Of a stretch of DNA of 64,000 nucleotides, positions 31,946 through 40,927 are shown in pieces (position 1 is the first letter of the stretch; every line of letters begins with the position of its first letter). A program made the translations under genes and the position numbers. This DNA comes from Myxococcus xanthus (lineage in GTDB: Bacteria > Myxococcota > Myxococcia > Myxococcales > Myxococcaceae), in assembly GCF_006402735.1 (NCBI RefSeq), contig NZ_CP017174.1:561001-625000 (forward strand). Reading direction: 5' to 3'. Below the pieces are notes generated by a model. The model worked only from the letters and a program-made list of their open reading frames with translations. It was not told the DNA's origin and ran no database searches.

Positions 31946-34780
31946 TCAGAAAGTCCCCGTGAGCTGGAGCGTGAAGGTGCGGCCGTACTGGGGCACGGGT
32001 GCGATGGAGTTCTCGTCCGACACCGGCAGCGAGTAACGGGCGTCCAGCAGGTTGTGCACGCCGGCGAAGTAGCGCAGGGGGCCGTAGTCACCCGACAGGC
32101 CGAAGCCCACCAGCAGTGCCTCGCCGCTGTCCGCGCCGCCTGGGCCGGTGGGCCGGGCGCTCTGGTAGATGGCCTGGGTGGCCACGCGCATGTCGCCGGC
32201 GCCAATGGGCAGCATCATCCGACCCGCCACCAGGTGCGCGGGCGCCGCGGTGGCCACTTCCTCCGAGGCGTTGCGCAGCGTCACGTAGGAGTAGCTCACG
32301 TCCACCATCAGCCAGCGGCCCGGCTGCCAGTGCACGCCGGCCTCGGCGCCCCAGGCGAGTGTGGTGCCGTCGGTGTTCATGAAGCGCAGACAGGCGGCGG
32401 TGCCGCAGTCGCCTGAAGCCGAGTCCTCCGCGGTGAGCTGCACCAGGCTGGAGATGCGGTTGTGGTAGCCGGCGACAGTGAGGCGCAGCTCGTCCGTCAG
32501 GTCGTGCGAGTGCTCCAGTTCGAAGGTGGTGATGGTCTCCGGCCGCAGGTTCAGCGCCGCGCCCTGGGAGATGCCGTCCGCGTAGTAGAGCTCGTAGACG
32601 TTGGGCGCGCGGAAGGCGTTACCCGCCACCAGCTTGGTGAGGCCCCGCTCGTAGGGCCGGGCGATGACGGCCAGGCGCGGGGTGATGGGCGTGCTGTCCA
32701 GGTCCACGTACTTGTCCAGGCGCAGACCGGCCGACACGCTCAGCCGCGGGTGGATCTTCCACTCGTCGAGCAGGTACGCGGACACCAGCGTGCGCGCCTG
32801 CGTCTCCAGGGGCAAATCACCGGCGTCCTGGCGGACGCGAAGCTGCGCCTGGCCTTCCACGCCGAGCGTGAAGACGTTGCCCTCGAACAGGCCGATGCGC
32901 GCGCGGGCCTCGCCGGTGAGCCAGTCCGCCGCGCCGCCCTCGGTCCGGGCGCCGCCGTCCTCCTCCGGGTAGACGTAGGTGCCCTCGTAGCGGCTGACGT
33001 CGAACGCGCCGCGCACGGACAGGCTGAAGCGCTCGGTGAACTGGCGCTCGTAACGGGCCTCGGCGAAGGCGCGCAGGTCCTGCACGAAGTTGCCCTCCGT
33101 GCCGGGCACGGTGCCATAGGGCGCGGTGGGCAGCTCCTTGTTGCGCACGTTGAACTGGGCCTGGAAGGACAGGTCGCCCAGCCGGGCGCGGAGGGAGCCA
33201 CCGGCAGCGCGCTCCGCGTCCAGCCCGGTGATGATGGGACCGTTGGTGCCCAGCCGGGTGGTGTCCGCGCCCGTGGACGTCAAGGCGCCGGCGCTCACCA
33301 GCACCGACCGGTTTCCGTCCTCCCACGACGCGGTGGCGTGTCCCCGTGTGGTGCCGAGCGCGCCCACCGCGCCCGTGACTTCCAGGTGCTTGTCCGAACC
33401 CAGCGACTCACGGGGGACCACGTTGATGACGGCGAAGAAGGCGCCCGTGCCGTACAGGGCGCTGCCAGGGCCGCGCACCACCTCGATGCGCTCCACTTCA
33501 TGGATGTCCACGCTGAGGTCGCGGGCGGCGAAGCCCTGGCCGGCCCAGACGTCGTTCATGGAGTGGCCATCCCAGAGGATGAGGATGCGCGTGTTGAGGT
33601 CGCCCGGCGGGGAGAAGCCGCGCACGCCCATGTACGTATAGGTCCGGTCGTCGGTGAGATAGAAGCCGCGCACACCGGCCACGGCCTCGGCGACGGTGCG
33701 CCAGCCGAAGGCGCGCAGCTCCTCCTGTGTGAGCACGGTGGTGGAGGCGGGCGCTTCGTCGACGGCGACCAGGCTCTTCGATGCGGCGCGCACCGGAGGC
33801 GGCGCGTAGCGCAGCTCGGCGTGGACCTTCACTTCTTCCTCGGCCACCACCTTCACCGTCTGGCGGAGCGGGCGCACCTCGCGGCTCTCCACCTCCAGCG
33901 TGTGCTCGCCTTCGGGGAGGGTGACGACGGTGGGGGTGAAGCCGGCGGGCTTGCCATCCACGCGCACCGTGGCGCCGTCGCGGTTGGCGGTGACGACGAG
34001 CCGCCCGGTGGGCCGGTCCTGGGGACGCAGCGCCACGGCGACAGGCACGTTGCCGTCGGCGGGGACGTCCACCACGTACTGGCTGGGCGCATAGCCGGGG
34101 GCGCGCACGTGCAGCACGCGCTGGCCGGGAGGCAGCCGCACGCGGCCGGGCACACGGGCCAGGATGTTCCCGTTGGGGGCGTCGCGAATCTCTGCGCCCT
34201 CCGGCATGCCCGTCACCTCCACGCCGCCGGTGATGAGAGTGAGGTCGAAGGTCTGGTCCGTCTCACGGCCGCGCACCAGGGTGAGCGTGGCCTCCGTGGC
34301 GCGGTAGCCGTCCTTCTTCACCATGATTTTGTGACGGCCGGGCGTCAGCGCGAGCGTCTGCGGAGAGCGGCCCCGGCTGCCCAGGTCCATGCGGTCCACG
34401 TAGACGTCGGCGCCCTTGGGGTTGGTGGTGACGCGCACCAGCGCGACCTTGGGACGGAGTCGGTCCACGGAGCGGGAGACCTCGGCGGCGTCCTCCTTGG
34501 GCAGGTCCTCGGTGAGCAGGTCGTTGTAGTAGCGGTACGCCTCGTTGAACTTGCCCAGCGCCTCGAAGCAGCGGGCGATGTTGAAGAGGACGTTCCGGTT
34601 GGGCACCAGGCGGTAGCTGGTGAAGTAGGAGCGCAACGCCTCGGCGTACTGCCCCTTGGAATAGGCATCGTTGCCGAGCTCGAACGCGATGTCCGCTTCA
34701 TCCGCGTTGTTGTCCGCCAGCACGGGCGCGGACAGGAGGAACATCGAGAGGACGAACGCGAAAGAACGGGAGGAACGCAT
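31946..34780 (-). CDS. TonB-dependent outer-membrane receptor with N-terminal TPR and PEGA domains
   Basis: A 944-residue protein from ATG 34780, where the signal peptide starts (SSRSFAFVLSMFLLSAPVLA). Next comes a TPR-like part (AFELGNDAYSKGQYAEALRS, LFNIARCFEALGKFNEAYRY), then PEGA-type beta modules (TTNPKGADVYVDRMDLGSRG, EGAEIRDAPNGNILARVPGR and TANRDGATVRVDGKPAGFTP). The plug follows (AFGWRTVAEAVAGVRGFYLT, RILILWDGHSMNDVWAGQGF, VERIEVVRGPGSALYGTGAF). The rest is a 22-strand-type barrel ending in an aromatic residue (LTGTF). Receptors of this sort import chelated metals or other ligands using TonB; the extra N-terminal modules lie in the periplasm and are unusual. It is coupled to the acetyltransferase downstream. 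Confidence 0.85.
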   Translation of the reverse strand: MRSSRSFAFVLSMFLLSAPVLADNNADEADIAFELGNDAYSKGQYAEALRSYFTSYRLVPNRNVLFNIARCFEALGKFNEAYRYYNDLLTEDLPKEDAAEVSRSVDRLRPKVALVRVTTNPKGADVYVDRMDLGSRGRSPQTLALTPGRHKIMVKKDGYRATEATLTLVRGRETDQTFDLTLITGGVEVTGMPEGAEIRDAPNGNILARVPGRVRLPPGQRVLHVRAPGYAPSQYVVDVPADGNVPVAVALRPQDRPTGRLVVTANRDGATVRVDGKPAGFTPTVVTLPEGEHTLEVESREVRPLRQTVKVVAEEEVKVHAELRYAPPPVRAASKSLVAVDEAPASTTVLTQEELRAFGWRTVAEAVAGVRGFYLTDDRTYTYMGVRGFSPPGDLNTRILILWDGHSMNDVWAGQGFAARDLSVDIHEVERIEVVRGPGSALYGTGAFFAVINVVPRESLGSDKHLEVTGAVGALGTTRGHATASWEDGNRSVLVSAGALTSTGADTTRLGTNGPIITGLDAERAAGGSLRARLGDLSFQAQFNVRNKELPTAPYGTVPGTEGNFVQDLRAFAEARYERQFTERFSLSVRGAFDVSRYEGTYVYPEEDGGARTEGGAADWLTGEARARIGLFEGNVFTLGVEGQAQLRVRQDAGDLPLETQARTLVSAYLLDEWKIHPRLSVSAGLRLDKYVDLDSTPITPRLAVIARPYERGLTKLVAGNAFRAPNVYELYYADGISQGAALNLRPETITTFELEHSHDLTDELRLTVAGYHNRISSLVQLTAEDSASGDCGTAACLRFMNTDGTTLAWGAEAGVHWQPGRWLMVDVSYSYVTLRNASEEVATAAPAHLVAGRMMLPIGAGDMRVATQAIYQSARPTGPGGADSGEALLVGFGLSGDYGPLRYFAGVHNLLDARYSLPVSDENSIAPVPQYGRTFTLQLTGTF

Positions 34781-34973
34781 GGGACGCCAAGCATTCTTCC
34801 CTCTCTGGCGTGAGAGGTCCATGGGGGCATATGGGTTGGGCGTTGGATGTCGGACCTGATGGGTAATGTCGGGTCTGGACATGCAACGAGGAGTGGGGTT
34901 CCACTCCGGGGAGGCGGGGGCCATGATTCAGGAGCCGTCAGCGGGCGCGGTGAGAGAGGAACGGGACACGGGA

Positions 34974-35549
34974 ATGGGCCACGAGACGAAGCGCCCGGCG
35001 ACGTACGAGGACCTGGTGGCGCTGCCGGAACACCAGGTAGGGCAGATTATCGACGGGGAACTGATTGCTCAGCCGAGGCCGGCCAGTCGGCATGCGCGGG
35101 CCAGCTTCAGGCTGGGCGGCGAGCTGTACAGCCCCTTCGAGCGAGGACGCGGTGGGCCTGGCGGGTGGCATCTGCTGGATGAGCCGGAGCTGCACCTCGG
35201 CGCGGACGTGCTGGTTCCGGACCTGGCGGGCTGGCGTCGGGACCGGATGCCGGAAGTCCCGGATACGCCCTACTTCACGCTGTCACCGGACTGGGTATGC
35301 GAGGTGCTGTCGCCTTCCACGGCTGCCCTGGACCGCTCGCGCAAGAAGCGCATCTACGCGCGGGAGGGCGTCGGGCACGTCTGGCTTGTGGACCCCCAGG
35401 CTCGGACGCTGGAGGTGTTCCGGCTGAGCGGGGGCCAGTGGCTCGAGCAGGGCACGTGGTCGGACAACGAGCGCGTCCGCGCCGAGCCTTTTGAGGCGCT
35501 GGAGCTGGAGCTCGGCGTGTTGTGGCTGCCGGAGGCGAAGGTGACGTGA
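34974..35549 (+). CDS. Uma2-family (DUF820) endonuclease-like protein
   Basis: A 191-residue protein of the PD-(D/E)XK fold. It has the family opening TYEDLVALPEHQVGQIIDGE, then VLVPDLAGWRRDRMPEVPDT (catalytic D region) and WVCEVLSPSTAALDRSRKKR (E-x-x-S-P-S-T with the downstream K). It ends in the usual strand-rich tail. The family's role is unclear; members are abundant in cyanobacteria and myxobacteria and are often linked with mobile DNA or regulation. I chose ATG 34974 (MGHETKRPATYED); earlier in-frame ATGs overlap the receptor promoter. It is convergent with the helicase gene, 13 bases away. Confidence 0.85.
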   Translation: MGHETKRPATYEDLVALPEHQVGQIIDGELIAQPRPASRHARASFRLGGELYSPFERGRGGPGGWHLLDEPELHLGADVLVPDLAGWRRDRMPEVPDTPYFTLSPDWVCEVLSPSTAALDRSRKKRIYAREGVGHVWLVDPQARTLEVFRLSGGQWLEQGTWSDNERVRAEPFEALELELGVLWLPEAKVT

Positions 35550-35562
35550 CGTCGCCTCCGCT

Positions 35563-38500
35563 TCAGTGCACCACGCCCCGCGCGGACATGGCCTCCTGGG
35601 GCGAGGCGGAGGGCTCGCGCATCAACTTGTCGCCCGCGGCCTGGAGGACCTGGGTGGTGGCGCCCTCGGGGTCGCGGAAGAAGGAGGGCGTCCACATCCG
35701 CACGAGCTGCCAGCCCTGGCCCTCCAGCACGCCGGTGCGGAAGAGGTCCCACTCCACGCGGTCCGCGGCCTTCGGGTAGCGCGTGCCGTCACACAGCACG
35801 CCGACGGTGACGTCGCTCGGGCGGGTGGGGTGCCGGAGCGCGACGTCCACGCAGAAGCCGTCATTGCCCCAGTGGACCTCCGAGGACACGCGGTGCTGCG
35901 TGGCCAGGTGTCCGGCCAGGGCCTGCGCGAAGGCCGAGCCCGCGTCCGTGGGCCGCACGAACACCTCCGCTGTCTCGGCGGGCCGCTGCGTCTGGGCCAG
36001 GGTGTCTTCGGGCTCGCGGCGGGCCTCCTGGGTATAGGCCGATTCCAGGGCCTCCGCGAATCGCAGGTAGGCGAAGAGCAGCCAGCCGCCGTTGGGCTGC
36101 CGGCCCGCTTCCATGGGGGGCGCGGACTGGTAGGACTCGCGCGGAATCGAGGTGACGAGGTGAATCTGCTCCCGGGCTCGCGTCACCAGCACGTTGAGCC
36201 GCCGGCCTCCGCCCGCGCTGCCCAGCGGACCGAAGCGCCGGTAGAAGCGGCCGTGCCGGTCGGGGCCGTAGGTGGTGCTGATGATGAGGTGGTCGCGCTC
36301 GTCGCCCTGGACGTTCTCCAGATTCTTCACGAAGAGCCCCTCGAACGAGCCCGAGCCCCTGCGCACGCGCGCTTCGGCCAGCCTCGACGCGAAGGATGCA
36401 TCGCTGGCGGCCATCTCATCGAGGACGTCGTTGATGGTGTCTCGCTGGCTGAGGTTGAAGCACGCGATGCCAATGGACGGTGGCTGCGGCCGTGAGAGCA
36501 GTTCCTTCACCAGAGAGCCCACGGCGCGAGCCTCCACCAGGTTGGTGCGCTTCTCGTAGGTGCCGCCCACGGGGAGCAGCCGCAATGGTGCGTGGGGCAC
36601 GCTGTGGGACGGGTGCGCGGGAATGGCCTGGAGCCGCTTGTCGTAGAAGTGGTCGTTGCTGAAGGCGATGAGGTCCGCGTTCTGTGAGCGGTAGTGCACG
36701 TCCAGGTAGCACTGGTCGATGTCGAGGTTGAGCGCCGCCGACAGCAGGTCCTCCACCTCGGATTGCTGCTCCTCGAAGAGGCCCTGCTCGCTTTCGGCCT
36801 CCTGCTCCGCGTTCTGCACCACGGCGGATTCGAAGAAGCGCGTGGGTGGCAACTGCTTCGGGTCACCGGCGATGACCACGCGGTGGGCGCGGGTGAGGAC
36901 GGGCAGGGCCTCCTCCAACCGGCACTGCGAGGACTCGTCGAAGATGACGACGTCGAAGATGGGGCGGCGGGGGAAGATTTGCGCCACGGTCTGTGGACTG
37001 GCCATCCACACGGGGCGGACGTCGAAGAGCGGGTCGCCCCCTTCGATGCCTTGACCGGTGGCGATGACCTGACGCACGCGCAGGGCGCGCTCTCCTCGCA
37101 GCATCAGCCGTCGGCGGAGCTCCGCGCCCTGCCCGTTGAGCCGGCCGCCCGTGCCCGCGAGCAGCCGCTCGCGCTGGCGCTGCGTCCAGCGGTGAACCAG
37201 GGCGTCGCGCACGAGGACCCGCTTCTTCTCCTCCAGCACGCGGTAGTGCGAATGGGTGGTGCGCACGCGCTCGGCGTCGATGTGCTGGAGCGCCGGAGCC
37301 TCCCTCAGTCGCGCGGAGGCTTCCGCCGCCAGCGTCGCCTTCAGCACCGCGCGCCAGCCGGCCTCTGCCTCCGCGCCCTGGCGTGCCAGCCGCTCCACGG
37401 CGGATTCCAGCGCCGGAGGCATGCCCGTCAGCACCGCGCGCATGCGCAGCAGACCTTCCACGGTGGGGAGTCGTGACACCAGGGCGGTGGTGACGGATGC
37501 CAAACGCTCGCCCGAGCGCAGCCCACGCGAGCGCGAGTCGAGCCACGGCGCGGAGAAAAGCCCCGCTTCGGCGAGCCGAGCTTCCAGCCGCGCGACGGCG
37601 TCTCCTCGGGCCGCGGACAGTCGCAGGCCCGCCAGCAGTGCCGCGCGAGACCCCGCGTCCGCCGTCAGGGCCGCCCGCACCGCGTCCCGGCACGACGCGA
37701 GCAAGGGCGTGCGCTCCAACTCCTGCAGCAGCTCGAAGAGCGCCGCGTGGGTGCGAAGCGTCTGGGACAGGGACTCGTCGGTGAGTGTCGCGGTGTCGCC
37801 CGGGACGAGCGTGGTGCGGTGGTACTCGGTGAGCAGCGCGCGGGCCTTCACGCCCGTGAAGAACCGCGTGACGCGCTCCGCAGCGAGGATGCTCAGCGTC
37901 AGACCGAACTGCTGAAGCACCCGGCGCGCCCCGGCCTTCCGCGCGAAACAGAAGAACGCGTACCACTTGCGAGCGATGTCCAGGTACGAGCCCAGCGCGG
38001 CCATCGCGGTGGCCAGCACACTCAAGGCCTGGGGTTGCTCGCGGTGGACCAGCGCCAGCTCCGCGTCCAGCGGCCCCTCCGCGAGCACCTGCCGCTGTGC
38101 CGCCAGCCCGTCGAGCTGTGTCCGCGCGGCCTGGACCCCGTCCGGTGTCGCAGCGGCCCAGCGCGCGAGGATGTCCGGACGGGCCGACTCCAGCAGCGGC
38201 GCCAGTTTCTCCGCGAAGGCGGCGCGCGCCGCGCCCTCTGCCCGAGGGTCCGCGCCGAAGACGGGCACGTCCGGTGACGCGAGCGCATCCGCGTCCCGCG
38301 CCGCGCTGTCGACGGCGCTCAGGCGCTCCCGGTAGGTGGCCATCGGCGTCGCCAGGTACGTGGCGAGGTCCGTGCCCAGGGCCTCGCGCCAGGGGTTCTC
38401 TGGATAGCCCTCCTTGCCGCCGCGCTCCAGCACCTCGCGCACCTCGCGCTCGCGCGTCGTCACGTCGCTCAACCGTGCGTCGGAGAGACTCGACACGGCG

Positions 38501-40149
38501 GGCGTGAGCGCGGCGGGGGCTTCCACGGAGAACCACTGGCCCACCAGTTCGTGGAAGGAAGGCGCGGTGCCTCCGTCGGGGCGCTCGGAGAGGGCGCGGT
38601 CGGCGGCCGTCAGTTCGTCATGGAGGGACTGGAGCTCCGCGTCGATGCGCGACAGTTCCCTGGCCACGGCCGCGTCGGTCCGTGTCTCCGGCAGCGTGTC
38701 GAGCTGCTCGCGGATGCCCATGTAGAGGTCGCGCTGGTCCCGCTGGGCGTCATGGACGACGGCGCACAGGTGTCCCAGGCCGAGGTGGTCCAGGCGGTGC
38801 TTCACCACGTCCAGCGCGGTGCGCTTGTCGCAGACGAGCAACACGCGCTCCCCGCGCGCCAGGTGGTCGCCAATGGCATTGGCGATGGTCTGCGACTTGC
38901 CCGTGCCCGGAGGCCCATGGATGACGAGCCCCCGGCTGCTGCGTGCCAGTCGCACCGCGCGCGCCTGGCACGGGTCCGCGAGCGTGACGAGCCGCTCCTC
39001 GCCCGCTCGCTTGAGTCCCTCCAGGTTGGGCTCGCCGCCGCCGTGTCCCGGGGGCAGGCCGAGAGAAACATCCACGCGGAGGAAGCTCTCCAGCGGGCCG
39101 GAGAGGGGCTCTCCGTCCAGGAGCGCGCGCATGTCGTCCACGAGGCTCTGGTTGGACAGGGGATAAAGACCCAGCACGGCGCTGGGGAGGATGGCTGCCT
39201 GGGGCTGGGCATCGTCGCCACGCGGAATGGCGGCCAGGAGGGTTTCCGGCGCGAAGGGGGCAGGCGCGGGCAGCTCCATGGCCTTGCACACGGCGGCCAC
39301 CAGTTCGTTCAGCTCGCGCCACGGGTCCTCGCCGGCTTCATCCGCGAAGAGGTCGCCCAGCCGCTGGCCCGTCTGCTGCTCCAGCCAGGCGAGCAGCGCG
39401 GTGTTGGGGGCCACGCGGTCCACGCCGGCCTCGGCGCCTTCCAGCTCCACCGACGGCACGCGGCCCTTCTTGAGCGTGAGCCGCACGGGGATGAAGGCGA
39501 TGGGGGCCAGGATTCGCCGGGTGCCGAAGCCGCGCTTGTCCTTGGCTCCCGGTGGCAGGTGGAGGAGGGGAAAGCCCACGTGAAGGACGTGCGCGCCGGT
39601 GTCCTGCTCGAAGGTACGGGCGTCCTCGACGATGGTGGCCAGCTTGCGGAGCAGGTCCTGCTGTTCCTCCTCCGCGCGGGAAGGCGCGGGGGCCTCATCC
39701 GGCGGAGGCGCGTTGTCGGGACGCGCGTGGCGGGAAGGCCCTTGGGGGTTGTCCAGCGGAAGCGCGGCGTCGGAAGCCACGTCGCGGGAAGGGAAGTGGT
39801 TTTCGTCCAGTGCGTGCGCGGCCTTGGGCGCCGTGTCCAGCATGTCGTCGGCATCCGTCCCCGTGGCATCGTCGTCCTGGGCGCGAGCGGCGCGGGCCTG
39901 GGCGGAGCCCTTGCGCGGGCGAGCCTCGGGAGGCGGTGGCTTCACCACGAGCCGGGCCTGGGCCTTCTCTCCGAGCAGGGCGGCCAGCAAGGTGTGGGGC
40001 GCGGTGCCATCCAGCCGGCTCAGCGTGGCGAGGTCCACGCGCTGGCGGCTGTTGTGCGGCCGGCTGTTGAGGCTGGGGCCGGATGCGAGCGCGGCGTAGA
40101 GCCGCTCAAGCATCTTCTCAAGGACGCGGTTGCGGGGCTCGGGCGACAA
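35563..40149 (-). CDS. Large superfamily 1 helicase fused to a Vsr/MTES_1575-type nuclease domain
   Basis: A 1528-residue protein. Residues 1-170 are Pro/Ala-rich and variable. A DUF4011-like region follows (VLHVGFPLLHLPPGAKDKRG ... RLTLKKGRVPSVELEG). The SF1 motor has Walker A VIHGPPGTGKSQTIANAIG, then a long helical insertion (roughly residues 480-1000). Walker B is FDVVIFDESSQCRLEEALPV, followed by VIAGDPKQLPPTRFFESAVV, VHYRSQNADLIAFSNDHFYD, and the C-terminal motifs ENVQGDERDHLIIST and NVLVTRAREQIHLVTSIP. Near the C-terminus HWGNDGFCVDVALRHPTRPS and VGVLCDGTRYPKAADRVEWD fit a restriction-type nuclease domain, with D in FCVDVAL. Such helicase-nucleases occur in defence islands; a defence role here is inference. 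It is monocistronic and appears intact. Confidence 0.8.
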   Translation of the reverse strand: MSPEPRNRVLEKMLERLYAALASGPSLNSRPHNSRQRVDLATLSRLDGTAPHTLLAALLGEKAQARLVVKPPPPEARPRKGSAQARAARAQDDDATGTDADDMLDTAPKAAHALDENHFPSRDVASDAALPLDNPQGPSRHARPDNAPPPDEAPAPSRAEEEQQDLLRKLATIVEDARTFEQDTGAHVLHVGFPLLHLPPGAKDKRGFGTRRILAPIAFIPVRLTLKKGRVPSVELEGAEAGVDRVAPNTALLAWLEQQTGQRLGDLFADEAGEDPWRELNELVAAVCKAMELPAPAPFAPETLLAAIPRGDDAQPQAAILPSAVLGLYPLSNQSLVDDMRALLDGEPLSGPLESFLRVDVSLGLPPGHGGGEPNLEGLKRAGEERLVTLADPCQARAVRLARSSRGLVIHGPPGTGKSQTIANAIGDHLARGERVLLVCDKRTALDVVKHRLDHLGLGHLCAVVHDAQRDQRDLYMGIREQLDTLPETRTDAAVARELSRIDAELQSLHDELTAADRALSERPDGGTAPSFHELVGQWFSVEAPAALTPAVSSLSDARLSDVTTREREVREVLERGGKEGYPENPWREALGTDLATYLATPMATYRERLSAVDSAARDADALASPDVPVFGADPRAEGAARAAFAEKLAPLLESARPDILARWAAATPDGVQAARTQLDGLAAQRQVLAEGPLDAELALVHREQPQALSVLATAMAALGSYLDIARKWYAFFCFARKAGARRVLQQFGLTLSILAAERVTRFFTGVKARALLTEYHRTTLVPGDTATLTDESLSQTLRTHAALFELLQELERTPLLASCRDAVRAALTADAGSRAALLAGLRLSAARGDAVARLEARLAEAGLFSAPWLDSRSRGLRSGERLASVTTALVSRLPTVEGLLRMRAVLTGMPPALESAVERLARQGAEAEAGWRAVLKATLAAEASARLREAPALQHIDAERVRTTHSHYRVLEEKKRVLVRDALVHRWTQRQRERLLAGTGGRLNGQGAELRRRLMLRGERALRVRQVIATGQGIEGGDPLFDVRPVWMASPQTVAQIFPRRPIFDVVIFDESSQCRLEEALPVLTRAHRVVIAGDPKQLPPTRFFESAVVQNAEQEAESEQGLFEEQQSEVEDLLSAALNLDIDQCYLDVHYRSQNADLIAFSNDHFYDKRLQAIPAHPSHSVPHAPLRLLPVGGTYEKRTNLVEARAVGSLVKELLSRPQPPSIGIACFNLSQRDTINDVLDEMAASDASFASRLAEARVRRGSGSFEGLFVKNLENVQGDERDHLIISTTYGPDRHGRFYRRFGPLGSAGGGRRLNVLVTRAREQIHLVTSIPRESYQSAPPMEAGRQPNGGWLLFAYLRFAEALESAYTQEARREPEDTLAQTQRPAETAEVFVRPTDAGSAFAQALAGHLATQHRVSSEVHWGNDGFCVDVALRHPTRPSDVTVGVLCDGTRYPKAADRVEWDLFRTGVLEGQGWQLVRMWTPSFFRDPEGATTQVLQAAGDKLMREPSASPQEAMSARGVVH

Positions 40150-40217
40150 GGCGGCACCTCTCGACGGGAGGGGAGGCCGCTGTCTCTATCACGCGAGGGT
40201 GGCCCTGGGCCCGGGCT

Positions 40218-40670
40218 TCAGCCCGCCAGCGCGGCGCCGAGCGCCTGCGCCGCGGCCTCCAGTTCCTGCGCGGGGAGGTGGTCGGAGGCGGGGGCGTCGA
40301 AGGCGGCCCGGCCCCAGAGCCGCTGCGGCGTCTGCGAATAGCGGGGGACGAGGTGCAGGTGGAAGTGGCGCAGCACATCGCCAATGGCGAAGGCGTAGGC
40401 GTGTTCGGCGCCGAGCACCTCGCGCTGGGCGCGCATGACCCGGGCGGCGAAGGGGCCGAGCTCGCTCGCCGCGTCCGGCTCCAGGTCATACCAGGCGCGC
40501 ACGTGCCGGGCGCTGGAGATGACGACCCAGCCGGGCACGGGGCTGGGGCCCGCCACGCCATGCAGCACCAGTCCCGGCGCGCGCGCGATGACGCCTCCCA
40601 CGGGTCGTGTCTCACCGCGCACGATGGCGCAGCCGAGACATGGGGCATTCACATCCAAGACATCCGGCAT
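40218..40670 (-). CDS. HIT-family protein
   Basis: A 150-residue nucleotide-binding hydrolase. The histidine triad is RHFHLHLVPRY, with the HxHxH pattern that acts on nucleotide phosphoesters. An N-terminal Cys pair (CLGCAIV) could bind zinc, as in some HIT proteins. The substrate is unknown. Start ATG 40670. It lies upstream of the helicase-nuclease gene on the same strand, with about 70 bases between. Confidence 0.85.
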   Translation of the reverse strand: MPDVLDVNAPCLGCAIVRGETRPVGGVIARAPGLVLHGVAGPSPVPGWVVISSARHVRAWYDLEPDAASELGPFAARVMRAQREVLGAEHAYAFAIGDVLRHFHLHLVPRYSQTPQRLWGRAAFDAPASDHLPAQELEAAAQALGAALAG

Positions 40671-40927
40671 GGGCTCACGCTAGCAGTCCGGGGAAAGCCC
40701 GGGTGGGTCACGTCATCGGGTCAACGGTGACTCATGTCCATGAGGGCATACTGGGTTCTCCGAGTGATCCGTGACACACCCGGCTCCGGGCGTCTCGGCG
40801 GATGAGAACCCGCTCTGAATCAGGGGGGGGCTTCTTGACGGAACGGGCAAGTGTCGGAGAGTGTCCGGCTGACGCCTCATGAAGTGTTGAGGCGGCGATA
40901 CTTGGGGACTTTTCTTTCAAGGCGGGG

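Noticed and set aside
32462-34813. 783-codon plus-strand frame over the TonB receptor
   Set aside because: Antisense to a well-supported receptor. No domain and biased composition.
38551-40341. 596-codon plus-strand frame over the helicase
   Set aside because: Antisense to clear helicase motifs.
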